Part shown: piece after piece, positions 21,899 to 33,179 of the stretch
Layout of the letters: each line of letters starts with the position of its first letter
Position numbering within the stretch: position 1 is the first letter of the stretch
Source of the DNA: Carettochelys insculpta
Lineage: Eukaryota > Chordata > Testudines > Carettochelyidae
Direction of reading: 5' to 3'
NCBI RefSeq assembly: GCF_033958435.1
Contig: NC_134147.1
Span: forward strand, 46,742,001 to 46,806,000
DNA: 64,000 nucleotides
Notes under the pieces: model-generated
Databases searched by the model: none
What the model was told of the DNA's origin: nothing
What the model saw: the letters and a program-made list of their open reading frames with translations, nothing else
Program-made: the position numbers and the translations under genes

Positions 21899-23845
21899 AT
21901 GGCCACCCGGCAGCCCCCCCAGCGCCCTGAGGGAAGCTCCCCGAAGGGCAGCCAGGGCAGGAGCCAGGCCGGGAAGCGGTAGCGGGGCCCCTCCTGGATG
22001 GAGGCCGAGCTTCGTGACTTGCTGGGGCTCTGGAGCGACGAGGAAGTGCTCCAGGTAATGGGGAGCAAGAGGCGGAACGCGGATGCGTTCCCTCGGCTGG
22101 CCAAGGGCGTGGCCACCCGGGGTCACCCTGCTCGCACTACGGACCATGTCCGGAGTAAAGTGAAGGAGCTGCGGCAGGGTTACGCCCAGGCCCGGGATGC
22201 GGCCGGCCGATCTGGGGCCGCTCCCGTCACTTGCCCCTTTTACAGGGAGCTCAGGGACATCCTGGGCCCCTGGCACACCTGCTCCCCTCCGGCCACTCTT
22301 CACACCTCGGCTGAGGAGCCCCAGCAGGCCCCGGAGCCGGAGTCTGCCCCGGAGGCAAGCCCTGCACCCCGGGGGCCCCCCCGGAGCCCAACCCCGGGGC
22401 ACCGGAGGAGGAGGAGGGGGACTCCTCCTCCACTGAGACGGGGCTCCAGATCCTCCTCCTGCCATCGAGGAGCAGCAGCCGGGCGTCCGCCCCCTGGGTT
22501 TCTCCCGACCGTGGGAGTGGACCTACAGGTATGTACCCCCCCCGGTGTACACCCCCAGGGCTGAGGGGTGGGGGTAATAGATATGTGGCCAGGGCCCTCC
22601 ACATGCCCAGATGACCATGGCCTAAGGACAGCAGTGGCATGTCCCTCACAGGAGTGCGTCAGCCCCTCCCCCCCCAGCACGATAGTGCCATGCCCCATCC
22701 CTGGGGCAGGGGGGAGTGGAACCTCTAGGGTCCCCCGGGAGGACGGGGTGGGACACCCAGCAGCAGCAGCAGCAGCATGTGATGGAGTGGGGGGAGTGCA
22801 AATGCGAGACTCAGGCTAGATATGAGCAACAAGCTGAATAGCTCCCAGGGGCTAAGGATGATCCTGGGGCTAGAACTGGAAGGTTACACCTCTGCCCTGA
22901 ACAAAGAGGAGGGAGAAGCTGAGCTGGCTTTGAATCGGGGGCCGCAGTTAGAGGCTAGGGGAAGGGAGAGCTGGAAGGCAGCCAGCCTGAGGAGGGGGAA
23001 AGCTACACCCCAGAGGGGCACCCCTCGGGGTCTTCTCCCCAGGATGGGTTGGAAGGACTGTCTCTGACTGCTGTACTGTCGCTTCTGGGAGAAACTGGGC
23101 ATCTGTTGCCTAAGAAACCTCTCCTGTCAGACCTGCTGAGTGAAGTGAGAGTCACTCCCGCCAGAGGACGGAGTGCAGTGCAGGGGGACCCTTGAACCCC
23201 ATCACAGCATCATCTCCCGGGGACGGGGATGGGGAACCTCCAGCACAGGGGTGGGGGGACAAGGGCCACGGCTCGGGGCCCACACTAACGCCTGTCTCCA
23301 CTCTTCTTCCCCCCCTCCTGTGTTCCGCAGCTGCACCATCGGAAGGACCGGAGAGCGCTGGCGAGGCGTCAGTGGTCCTGGAATCCCCTCCAGGGCCATC
23401 GCTCCAGGCCAGCCCCTTGGCGGAGGACTGACCGGCCCCACGGCAGGCAAGACGGCGGACCCAGCACCAGCAGCCACCGGCGACGGACCCCCAGCTGCTG
23501 GCCCTCCACCGCCGGCAGGTGGAGGTCGCGGAGCAGTGGCTGCGGGTGGAGCAACGCCGGCTCCACCTGCAGGAGCGGGTGCTGGCCTGGTGCCAAGAGG
23601 CATGGGGGGCCTACATGGAGACCTTCAACCGCATAGCGGATTACCTGGCGCCGCTGCTGCGCCCGCCCTGCATGCTCCACCCGCCACACCACCCGCTGCT
23701 CCTGTCGCTGCGCCGTCCGCTGTCGCCCTGCCACCCGCCACTGAGGGCCGTTCCGCCGAGGGAGACCTGGGGCCAGCTGACACTCGCCAGCCATATCTAC
23801 CGGTCCGCCCGGCCCCCAGCCAGCCCCGGACAGGGCTGTGGCTGA
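21899..23845 (+). pseudogene. Harbinger Myb/SANT-like DNA-binding protein, two exons, inactivated
   Basis: An ATG at 21899 opens a frame into the Myb/SANT-like domain (22000-22260: LLGLWSDEEVLQVMG, then VRSKVKELRQGYAQARD and FYRELRDILG), typical of the trihelix-like domain of Harbinger accessory proteins. A stop, TAG, interrupts the frame at 21980-21982. Exon 1 then becomes acidic, but only after a one-base shift in the C run at 22376-22382 (frame with EEEEGDSSSTETG). The donor GTATGT lies at 22529 and the acceptor TTCCGCAG ends at 23330; the leftover base restores frame to AAPSEGPESAGEASVV. A TGA at 23429-23431, probably from CGA, breaks exon 2. The C-terminal helix-rich part (EVAEQWLRVEQRRLHLQERV) then runs to 23845. 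The 802 bp intron contains the 427 bp LTR-like insert. Confidence 0.8.
22779..23205. mobile_element. LTR-like insert (427 bp) in the Myb-gene intron
   Basis: The block begins GTGATGG and ends CCATCAC, perfect inverted termini, and is flanked by the exact 5 bp direct repeat AGCAT (22774-22778 and 23206-23210). Including one flanking base gives TGTGATGG...CCATCACA, the TG...CA form of an LTR. Size and 5 bp duplication suit a solo LTR, but no internal coding proves it. Because it sits within the Harbinger element, it is younger than that insertion. Confidence 0.6.
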
Positions 23846-24178
23846 GGCAGGGATCCCGGCCGCCCACCCCCAGTGCTGGACTATAGGGGCGTGGGGCCCA
23901 GGACGTGGCCCGCCCCTCCCCCGTATATATTCCCCCCACTGTTTTGTTTTCCGGGCTTGTATATAGTTTGTATTTATTTATTTGTGACCCCCGTTTGCAC
24001 AGTCTGATCCTTCCCCCCCATGTAAATAATTCTCCCCTTCCTTGTTATCCCTGTTTTTTTTGTTAATATATACATACATATTTAATATTAAGTTAGTTAG
24101 AAGTTCCTGTATATAGTTAGTATTAGTTAGAACAGAGTTCCAAGTAAAAAAGTTTGATTTCACAAACAAGTGTCTGCT

Positions 24179-24184
24179 TTTATT
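24179..24184 (-). terminator. Possible polyadenylation signal of the transposase gene
   Basis: AATAAA on the minus strand, about 110 nt after the transposase stop codon, in the AT-rich gap between the two convergent Harbinger genes. Confidence 0.4.
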
Positions 24185-24292
24185 TGTCCAGGAAAAGTGT
24201 GTGGGGGGTGTGCTGTTGGGTGCTCCGTGGTGTGGGCGTAGGGGCAGGGAGTGTTGTGGAGGATGGGGGGGCAGTGGGGGGCCTGGCAGCAT

Positions 24293-25660
24293 TCACCCCG
24301 CGGCCTCATCGAAGTGGGCCTGCCGGGCCTCCTGGACCCGGGTCCCTTCGGGGTCCACCTGGCGACTGGGGGCAGCGGGTGGCTGCACATCGGCCCTGCC
24401 GGCCTCCACAGCCCAGCCCTGAAAGAAGGTCTCCCCCTTGCTCTCCACCAGATTGTGTAGACCGCTGCACGCACCCACAATCTGGGGGATGTTGGTGGGG
24501 CCCGCATCCAGCCGGGTGAGGAGACATCTCCAGCGCCCTTTGAGGCGGCCAAATGAGCGCTCCACCACCTGGCGCGTGTGGTTCAGGCGCTGGTTGAAGC
24601 GCTCCTGGCTGGCAGACAGATGGCCCGTGTACGGGTGCATGAGCCAGGGCCGGAGGGGGTATGCCGCATCTGCGATGACACAGAGGGGCATGGTGGTGTC
24701 CCCCACAGGGATCTCCCGCTGTGGGATGTAGGTCCCCACCTCCAGCCGGCAGCACAGGCCTGAGTTCTGGAATACCCGGGTGTTGTGGGTGCTGCCAGGC
24801 CAGCCCACATAAATGTCCTGGAAACGGCCCCGGCTGTCCACCAAGGCCTGGAGGACCACTGAATGGTAGCCCTTCCAGTTGATGTACCGTCCTCCACTGT
24901 GCTCCGGGGCGCGGATGGGGATGTGAGTCCCATCCAGAGCCCCGAAGCAATTGGGGAAGCCCAGGGTGGCAAAGCCCGCGATGGTGGCATCTGGGTCCCC
25001 CAGCCTCACGAGCCTGTGGAGGAGCATGGTGTTGATGGCATGGACAACCTGCAGGGGAAGCACATGGGAGAGCACCAATGAGGGGTGAGCAAGGTGTGTG
25101 TGGCCCTCCCCTGCCAGGGCCCCCCTGCCCTCCCCTCCCCTGCCCTGCCCTGCCAGGGCTGCCTCCCCCACCTTCCCCCGTGGGTCCTCTTATCTCCATG
25201 AGGACAGCCCCGACGGTGGCCTTGCCAACGCCAAACTGCTGTCCCATGGATCAGTAGCTGTCTGGAGTGGCCAGCCTCCAGACAGCGATGCCAACCCGTT
25301 TCTCCACAGGGAGGGCAAGCCGCATGGCGGTGTCCTGGTGCCTGAGTGCGGGGGTGAGCCACTGGCATAGCTCCATAAATGTCTGCCGGCTCATCCGAAA
25401 GTTCCTGAGCCAGCAGTCGTCGTCCCACTCCCCAAGCACCAGCCACTCCCACCAGTCGGTGCTGGCGTATGAGGCGGCGGGGGGGGTCGGGGTGCTGCAG
25501 GGTTGGGGGTTGCGTCGTCCTCCCCTGCGGGCATCTCCTCCTCTGTGGCAAAGAGGTGCTCAGCTGCCTCCTGCATGGCATGGAGCAGGGCGAGCACTGC
25601 TCCTGCAGGGGCGGCTGGGTGGACCTCTGGCTGCTGCTGCTGCTGCTGCTGGGGGTCCAT
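24293..25660 (-). pseudogene. Harbinger DDE transposase (HARBI1-like), inactivated
   Basis: The minus-strand start is MDPQQQQQQQPEV at 25660. After a frameshift in an eight-base C run (25479-25486), the frame continues WWEWLVLGEWDDDCWLRNF and MSRQTFMELCQWL to a TGA at 25251-25253, then GQQFGVGKATVGAVLME. A 145 bp intron (25193-25049) has a good acceptor (CCCTGCAG) but a donor starting AT instead of GT. Exon 2 (25048-24293) is one open frame with the nuclease core: GALDGTHIPI (first Asp), YVGWPGSTHNTRVF and VVERSFGRLKGRW (Glu). The second catalytic Asp, expected after GSTH, is Asn (AAC, 24784-24782). In an active element this enzyme would cut at the terminal repeats and duplicate TTA/TAA. Confidence 0.9.
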
Positions 25661-26021
25661 GACTGCGTCGCCCGAGGTGTGCGTGCCTATGGCTCTGCAA
25701 ACCGCATGCTGTGCAGGCTGTGTGTGTCTGGGAGGGGCCCTTTAAGGGAGCGGCTAGCTGTTGCCCTGGAAGCGCTAGTCCGCCCTGTGACCCTGTCTGC
25801 AGCTGTTCCTGGCATCCTTATTTCGATGTGTGCTACTTTAGCGTTTAGACATTCCCTCACTGCGCCTATTTCGATGTGGTGCTGCTCAACGTCGAAGTTG
25901 AACATCGACGTTGCCAGCCCTGTAGGACGTGTAGACGTTATTCATCGAAATAGCCTATTTCAATGTCTCCACGTCGAAATAGGCTACTTCGATGTAGGCT
26001 TCACGTGTAGACGTAGCTTTA

Positions 26022-26191
26022 GTGTCCTGAGGTTGCCCAACCAGAGAGGTGCAACCTGTACTATCAGTGGGTCTTTCCTTACCATACACTGAAGTGCAGA
26101 TTGTGTTTCCTAAGAGCAGCCAATACCATGGGGAGAGGGGCAGGACCAAGGCTGTGCCCCTCTTTGGCGTTCAGTGCTGGCAGCTGCCTTA
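26022..26191. other. Spacer between Harbinger element and its derivative
   Basis: 170 bp of ordinary sequence separating two independent insertions that each have TTA duplications. Confidence 0.7.
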
Positions 26192-26902
26192 TGCTACGTC
26201 TACACGTGAAGCCTACTTCGAAGTAGCTTATTTCGATGTAGCGACATCGAAATAGCCTATTTCGATGAATAACGTCTACACGTCCTCCAGGACTGGCAAC
26301 GTCGATGTTCAACTTCGATGTTGCGCAGCACCACATCGAAATAGGCGCTGCGAGGGAACGTCTACACGCCAAAGTAGCACACATCGAAATAAGGGTGCCA
26401 GGCACAGCTGCAGAAAGGGTCACAGGGCGGACTCAACAGCAAACCGCTCCCTTAAAGGGCCCCTCCCAGACACAGTTGCACTAAACAACACAAGATCCAC
26501 AGAGCTGACAACTGGTTGCAGACCCTGTGCATGCAGTATGGATCCCCAGCTGCCGCAGCAGCAGCCAGAAGCCCTGGGCTAAGGGCTGCTGCACACGATG
26601 ACCATAGAGCCCCTCAGGGGCTGGAGAGAGAGCGTCTCTCAACCCCTCAGCTGATGGCCGCCATGGCGGACCCTGCAATTTAGATGTTGCAGGACGCGCA
26701 ACGACTACACGGTCCCTACTTCGATGTTGAATGTTGAAGTAGGGCGCTATTCCCATCCCCTCATGGGGTTATCGGCTTCGACGTCTCGCCGCCTAACGTC
26801 GATGTTAACTTCGAAATAGCACCTGAAACGTGTAGCCGTGACGGGCGCTATTTCGAAGTTAGTGCCGCTACTTCGAAGTAGCGTGCACGTGTAGACACGG
26901 CT
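26192..26902 (+). mobile_element. 711 bp Harbinger deletion derivative (MITE), copy 2
   Basis: The ends TGCTACGTCTACACGTGAAG and reverse-complemented AGCCGTGTCTACACGTGCAC are flanked by TTA on both sides (26189-26191 and 26903-26905). It is the same length as the copy at 8975-9685 and very similar throughout. It keeps the relic start MDPQLPQQQPEALG plus stop at 26539. Its orientation is opposite to the neighbouring full-length element. The similarity of the two copies suggests fairly recent mobilisation. Confidence 0.9.
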
Positions 26903-26905
26903 TTA

Positions 26906-28370
26906 GTATGCTGTGTGCTCATGGCACATAGGATAGGAGTGGGCATGCTGTTATAATGCATACCTGCAGAGACTCTTACAGTTTGCCCCTTAGTCATACC
27001 TGTGTTTTTCAGGAAAAGGAATGATGATTAGTTAGTGTGTTGCTCTCAGCTTTTGTCACAAGTGGCTAGTAAATCTGCTTGCCCTTAAATGGTTTCTGAG
27101 GCTCTCAGCCTGCTACTGTTGATTTTTATTATCTTTCTGTCCCTACACATATGGCTTGCCTATTGACCTTGCAGTTCTGCGCACAGAGGGAGAGCACAAT
27201 GCTGGATCAGATCTGATACTTAGAACCAAAAGGAATATTATTGCTTTGTGTTCACATAATTAAAATCCTTATTCCTTTCACTACAGCTGGACTGTCACTG
27301 ATTTTTAAAGACTGAAAAATTGGACAGTCTTTTTTTTCTTTTTTTTTTGGGTAAGGAAGACTGTCTCTCTCTTGGCATTTGGAAAGCCCGTACCACAAGT
27401 GAACTAATTAACATAATACCAATTAAAAACCACTCTGAATTAATCATTTGCTAACTCTGTTTTATAAAATCAAATGCTTATTTAGATAAACAGACTCAAG
27501 CGATTTAAGATGTTAGGTTTCAAATTCTTAAAAGGCAAGACTAGCACTACCTTTTTCTTTTTAATGTCATTTACTTAATTTTTGCTTTCATGGATTTGTA
27601 TTAATTATTTTTTGTTACTGGTGTTTTGTTATTTTAAATGGAGAATGGCTTTACAAGAAAAAACAACAAAACAACTCTGACTAGGAGACAAATTTTTATA
27701 ACCTCACTTTCTTTTTAAAAGATTGGAAAGAGTAGTTCTGTTTGGTTCACTTATGGCAATCCAGCCAGTTGGAAGAAGAGTGGGGATGGGAGCTTTCTAC
27801 TCTTCTGCATCTGCTGGGAGATGAAGATTTCCGCTGAGAATCTTAAAGCCCCCACACCTCATCAGCTGCTTCTCTATCTAGAGTGAATGAGCTAGCTTAG
27901 CTCCCTTGAAGACCTGGTAACAAAAAGAAGAAACAACAAAGGAAGAAGGTGAAATTGTGTAATGGGATTTGATTTAGATAGATAATTTTTATGGCATCAA
28001 GTGACTATTAAACAGTTCATATGTAATTCCCAAAGCATATCCAGACATTGCAAGGATGGAATTACTTGAAGGTATCTCTTTTATTTGGCATCTGGTGTAG
28101 TAGTGAAATTGGACAGATGCCTTGAAAGCATGGGGACCAGAGGCTTTTCTGTAGTCCACAGTATTGTCTCAATCATTTGTCACAAAGTAGAATATTTTGC
28201 TTAATTTCTGCATCCTATGCTGCTTTAAAATATGTTCAGAAATGTTCTCAGTTACTGTATGTTCTCTAACCTTGATTATGTGTAGTTTGGTAAACTAGTC
28301 TTTCTGCTTTCAAATAAAAGATTAGAAAGGAAATGACAGTTGTTAACTATTCACATTGTATGCACAATCT
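26906..28370. other. Unassigned AT-rich 1.5 kb
   Basis: No recognisable element or gene. Confidence 0.5.
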
Positions 28371-28771
28371 AAGTCTACATCTACGCTTGTCCCCTTCTTT
28401 GAAGGGGTCATGGTCATCAGGGTGATGAGAGATTACTAATGAAGTGCTGTGATGAATATGCAGCAGTTCATTAGGCTAATTCTGCCCTGCGGCAACTTCA
28501 ACGTGTCAGACGTCTAACTGCCAGCATGCTGTGTAGCCACAGGCCCTTTGAAGTTCCCACGCTATTTAGAAGTGCCTTTACAACCCAAAATTTTGAGGAG
28601 TAAAGGCACGTTGAAGTAGCGTGGGCACTTCATAGTGCCCGCAGCTACACGGCATGCTGGCATTTCAAAGTTTCGAAGTTTGACACTTCGAAGTTGCCCC
28701 AGGTGAGAATTAGCCTAATGAAGTACTGCATATACATTGAAGCACTTCATTAGTAATCTCTCATCACCCTG
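28371..28771. mobile_element. Palindromic MITE lacking its right terminus
   Basis: The left end AAGTCTACATCTACGCTTGT is followed by ATCAGGGTGATGAGAGATTA, whose inverted partner TAATCTCTCATCACCCTG ends the recognisable part at 28770. About 40 bp expected beyond it, including the right terminal repeat, are missing. The internal CTAATGAAGTGCTG module is a variant of the TAATGAGGC module in the other MITEs. Confidence 0.65.
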
Positions 28772-28775
28772 CTTA

Positions 28776-29974
28776 CTTGGTTGTACCACAGGAATGGAAG
28801 TTTTAAGGCCTCTAGGCCTGCAGATAGGTCTGTTGGCATGTTACATGACACTACTTTCAAAAAACAAAAACTATCTTAAAACATTGCAATAACAACAAGA
28901 CCTAAAGTCTGTGAGAAGGCATTTCCATGCACAAAAAAGACCAGAGCAGTTCTTTTACCCCTGAGTATGTGTTAAATTTTCCCAGTATGATTTCTGTTGC
29001 CACAATGAATGACTACAGGAAAACCATTGACAGTAAAAGTCAAAATGGTCTTCTGTTAAAAGGATGACAGGCAATTTCTAAACCTTTTGTTGTTTTTCCT
29101 CTGTATGACACGTGGTTTGCAGAGTGTACAGCTTGTGCTTTTAGCCAATATATTTCACTGACAAAGTTCAATTTTAGGGTGTGCATAAGGAGTAAGAGGA
29201 TCCCATCCAAATATACTTGTTGTGGGCAATGAATGGTGAGAAGCAAGAACAATATTTTGGACAAATTATTCATTAGGGTTTTTTTAATAGAAATGCTTAG
29301 TTTGGGAAGCCTAACTCCATTTATAATGTTAACATTACTTTGCAATGCTATTTTATGTAATTTTGTGTGCTTCTTGCTTAGATTGTGATTATAGGGGTTT
29401 AGTTCTCAGTTAAAAGACATTGACAATGAAGCCTTCAGAGCACAATAGTTGGAGAGCTAAAATAGAACTTCTTGGCTCTGATACAGAAGAATGAAATGTG
29501 AGTTTGTTTGGTGCAAGCTGCAATAACTGCTATTCTTCATGCAGTATTACACAGAGATATGTACTTGCAGACTAAAGCAAATTAATTATGTAGGGGCTAT
29601 TACCACTTCTTGAAAATTCCTATTGAATTGTTTGGTCATATTACTAGAATGTATTCCAGAGGAATAGGTTACAAATGTATGCTGCAGTTCAGTGGTAATT
29701 TGCAAACAGTCATGACTGCTCTTATGCACATGGTGCATCTTAGGTTGAACTCTGTGTTGATGTAAGTTAGTCCTTACGTGCTGTCATTGAAACAACTGTT
29801 GTCCAAGGTGCTAATACTTGCTTGGTGTAAGTATGCTCATTGTTATCCTGTAAACAAAGTTTTAAACACACCTTTCCCTGGCATTATGAGTTTTGTGGTT
29901 TATAGTTCCTTTTTATGGTATTTTGTCAAGAAAACAAAATAAACACAACTACCACACTGTATTTTGCTTCATGT
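28776..29974. other. Unassigned AT-rich 1.2 kb
   Basis: Nothing recognisable. The minus-strand reading frame at 29040-29345 has no known domain. Confidence 0.5.
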
Positions 29975-31985
29975 CAGTCCTGCTCCCAGTAAGAAAAGCA
30001 AATATGGTCAGCAACCAACTTGGCTTACAAGGGAAATCCTTGGTGAGGTTAAACTCAAAAAGGATGTGTGTAAGAAGTGAAAACTTGGACAGATGAGTAA
30101 GGAGGAGTATGAATATATGGCTGGAGAATGCCAGGGGGTAATTAGGAAAGCTAAAGCAGAACTGGAACTGCAGCTAGCAAGGAATGTGAAGGGCAACAAG
30201 AAAGGCTTGTCCAGGTATGCTAACAATAAGAGGGTTATCGGGGGGTTTGGGGCCATTACTTCATGAGGGAGGTAACATAGTGACAGATGATGTGGGAAAA
30301 GCTGAAGTACTCAATGCTTTTCTTGCCTTGATCTTCATGGGCAAGGTCAGCTCCTGACTATGGCAGTAGGCAATGCAGTATGGCAAGGAGGTGGGCAGCT
30401 CTAGGTGGGGGAAAGAACAGGTTAAGAGCTATTTAGAAAAGTGAGACACACATAAATCCATGGGTCCGGATTTAATGGATCCAAGGGTACTGAGGGAATT
30501 GGCAGATATCATTGCAGAGACTTTGGCTGTTGTCTTTGAAAACTCGTGGAGATTGGGAGAGGTTCTGGATGACTGGAAAAAGGCAAATATAGTGCCGATC
30601 TTTAAAAAAGGAAAGAAGGACCGTCCAGGGAACTATAGACCCGTCAGCCTCACCTTAGTCCCTGGAAAAATCACTGAGGGAATCCTCAAGGAATCCATTT
30701 TGGAGTGCTTGGAAGAGGGAAAATGATCAAGAGTAGTCAACATGGATTCACCAAGGGCAAGTTGTGCCTGACCAATCTGATTAGCTTCTATGATGAGGTA
30801 ACTAGCTCTGTGGACATTGGGAAGTCAATATATGTGATATAACTTGACTTTAGCAAAGCTTTTGATACAGTCTCCCACAATATTCTTGCCCATAAGTTAA
30901 GGAAGTATAGATTGGATACATGGACTGTAAGATTGATAAAACACTGGCTTGACAGACAGGCCCAACGGGTAGTGGTCAATGGCTCAGTGTCTGGTTGGTG
31001 GCCGGTTTCAAGTGGAGTGCCCCTAGGATCAGTTCTAGGGCCAGTAGTGTTCAACATCTTTCTTAATGACCTGGAGGAGGGGATGGATTGAACTGTCAGC
31101 AAATTTGCAGGTGATGCTAACATAGGGGGTCCGGTAGATACACTGGGGGGAAGGTACAGGGTCCAGAGTGACCCAGACAAATTGGAGGATTGGGTCAAAA
31201 GAAATTTGATGAGGTTCAGCAAGGAGAAGTGCAGAGTCCTGCACTTGGGACAGAAGAATCCCAAGCACAGTTACAGACTGGGAACGGACTGGCTAAGTAG
31301 CCATGCAGCAGAAAAGGACCTGGGGATTACAGTGGGTGAGAGGCTGGGTATGAGTCAACAGTGTGCTCTTGTAGCCAAGAAGGCTAATGGCATACTGAGG
31401 TGCATTAGGAGAAGCATTTCCAGCAGATCTAGAGAAGTTATTATTCCTCTCTACTTGGCTCTGGTGAGGCTTCATCTGGAGTATTGTGTCTAGTTCTGGA
31501 CCCCACCATATAGAAAGGATGTGGATGCATTGGAGGGGTTTCAGCAGAGGGCAATGAAAATGATTAGGGGCTGGAGCACATGACCTATGAGGAGAGGCTG
31601 AGAGATTTGGGCTTATTTAGTTTGCAAAAGAGGGAACTGAGGGGCGATTTGATAGCAGTCTTTGACTTTCTGAAAGGGGGCTCTAAAGAGGATGGAGAAA
31701 GAGTGTTTTCAGTGGTGACAGATGACAGAATAAGGAGGAATGTTCTGAAGTTACAGAAGGAGAGGTGTAGGTTGGATATTAGGAAGAAACTATTTCACCA
31801 GGAGAATGCTGAAGAACTGGAATTTTGTTATCAAGAGATGTGGTGGACTCTCCATCCCCAGAGGTTTTTAAGTCCAGTCTTGACACAGTCATGGCTGGGA
31901 TGATTTAAATGAGGTTGATCCTGTTTTAGGCAGGGGGCTAGACTAGATGACCTCCTGAGGTCATTTCCAGCCCTAGAATTCTATG
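29975..31985 (+). mobile_element. CR1 LINE copy, plus strand, about 2 kb
   Basis: It covers the basic linker (NQLGLQGKSLVRLNSK, 29893-30096), the reverse transcriptase and the 3' untranslated region, ending GACCTCCTGAGGTCATTTCC then ATTCTATGATTTTATGAT, the CR1-type terminal repeat. It is 5' truncated before the endonuclease. It is less decayed than the CR1 at 2417-4840. Confidence 0.9.
30460..31903 (+). pseudogene. CR1 reverse transcriptase, broken
   Basis: The reverse transcriptase motifs appear in order: WKKANIVPIFKKGKKDRPGN and [19 protein letters not shown] (30460-30726), then after frameshifts the [24 protein letters not shown] block near 31020-31070. The active-site segment near 31105 encodes FAGD instead of FADD, so a catalytic aspartate is lost. 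The thumb and C-terminal parts follow (MRFSKEKCRVLHLG, 31182-31493; [20 protein letters not shown], 31580-31903). At least four frame breaks are present. Confidence 0.85.
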
Positions 31986-33179
31986 ATTTTATGATGCTTT
32001 ATTATATACAAAGGGTCTGCTATGACTTGTTCCCAGTAATGCTTATAAATGCTTTAAATACTTAGCAATCTCAATAATATTTGCCTTTTTTACTTTAATG
32101 GACTTTCTCTTGATAACAAGCATGGTACATCTGAGAATTAGACCTTGTTTCTTTTAACAGAAATGTTACTGCAAATTTTGTTTGTAATAAATAAACAGCA
32201 AATACTTAAATTTTTGTAATTAAATCTTATTGTATAAGCTTTCATTACAAATTATTTAATTTATATTTATATGGGAGAGTGGGCTAACAATAACTAATAT
32301 CTATTACTATTTGAGTGGTGACCTTTTGTCTTAGGTGTTGTAGGAAAAAACACCCATCCATTGATCTCAGCACTTCCAATGTAATTAAAAGGCAAAATAT
32401 ATGGTAACATACAACTTCCAATGATATGAGGATGCCCTGCAGTAGCATAATATAGATTATATCTCTTAAATTACTTGGTCTTTCACCTGCACTATTTGTT
32501 AATCAGCCTTTCTATATGGAATTACAGTTTACGCACTACGGCCACATTTGTCATGACATACGTCCTTAATGTAGGATTTGAATTTATAATCCATGGTACC
32601 TATTAATAGAGTGCTGATCAATTGTGGCATACAAGCCCCTGTCTAAAGCCAATACATTTTGTTTTTTTTCATGTTTTAACAATGCTGTTATATTCTGATC
32701 ACAGCTCTCACTCTTAACTATGGCAACATTATAGTTTCATGAAATTACGGTTAATTGAATGATAGTGTTAGAATGTTATTGATCGGACTGCAGTAAGTCA
32801 CACTGAGCTAGAGTTACCATTTAAAAGCCTGATTTGCGGGGATTAATATCTCAGCTCTCTCATAGTACATTTGGTCAGAAATTTGTTTGACAAGATCTCT
32901 CCCTAAATAGGAACTTGCTTACAAAAATGGTTTGTAATGTTTTTGCAGAAGAAATAAAAAGCTATGTAATTTTTATTGTCTCAGTCACTTTTCCCTAGGA
33001 AGCTTTAGAGAAGTAGAGGCTTTGTTAAGGAAATAAATTATGAACTAATTTGGTCAATTTTAATATTTAGAGAAAAAACAACAGAGATAGTCCTAAAATA
33101 AAACATGATTTATGGCTCTCAGAGCTGTAATCCTGCTTGGACTTGGCTATTTCTCGGGCTTTAGCTTGAATGTCTAGAA
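31986..33179. other. Unassigned AT-rich 1.2 kb
   Basis: No recognisable feature. Confidence 0.5.

Larger units (their letters stand above)
21478..26018. mobile_element. Harbinger (PIF/Harbinger) transposon, 4541 bp, both genes present but broken
   Basis: The ends are AGCCATGTCTACATGTACAC and, reverse complemented, AGCTACGTCTACACGTGAAG, followed by subterminal TTCGAAGTAG-type repeats. TTA lies on both sides (21475-21477 and 26019-26021), the classical Harbinger target. Inside are the two genes expected of the superfamily, tail to tail: a Myb/SANT-like DNA-binding protein on plus (21899-23845) and a DDE transposase on minus (25660-24293). In characterised members the Myb-like protein helps bring the transposase to the terminal repeats. 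An LTR-like insert sits in the Myb intron. Stops, frameshifts and a lost catalytic residue show it is no longer autonomous, but the structure is otherwise complete. Confidence 0.9.

Noticed and set aside
22761..22778. CAG repeat as an expandable coding tract
   Set aside because: Only about five units, inside the Myb-gene intron next to the LTR-like insert.
23173..23886. 237-codon plus-strand frame in the Myb region
   Set aside because: Low-complexity Pro/Ala/Gly shadow; the adjacent frame fits the spliced Myb-like gene better.
24306..25247. 313-codon minus-strand frame overlapping the transposase
   Set aside because: GC-rich shadow in another frame; the real exon is the adjacent frame with DDE motifs. 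Only its first ~18 residues (GQQFGVGKATVGAVLME) belong to the transposase.
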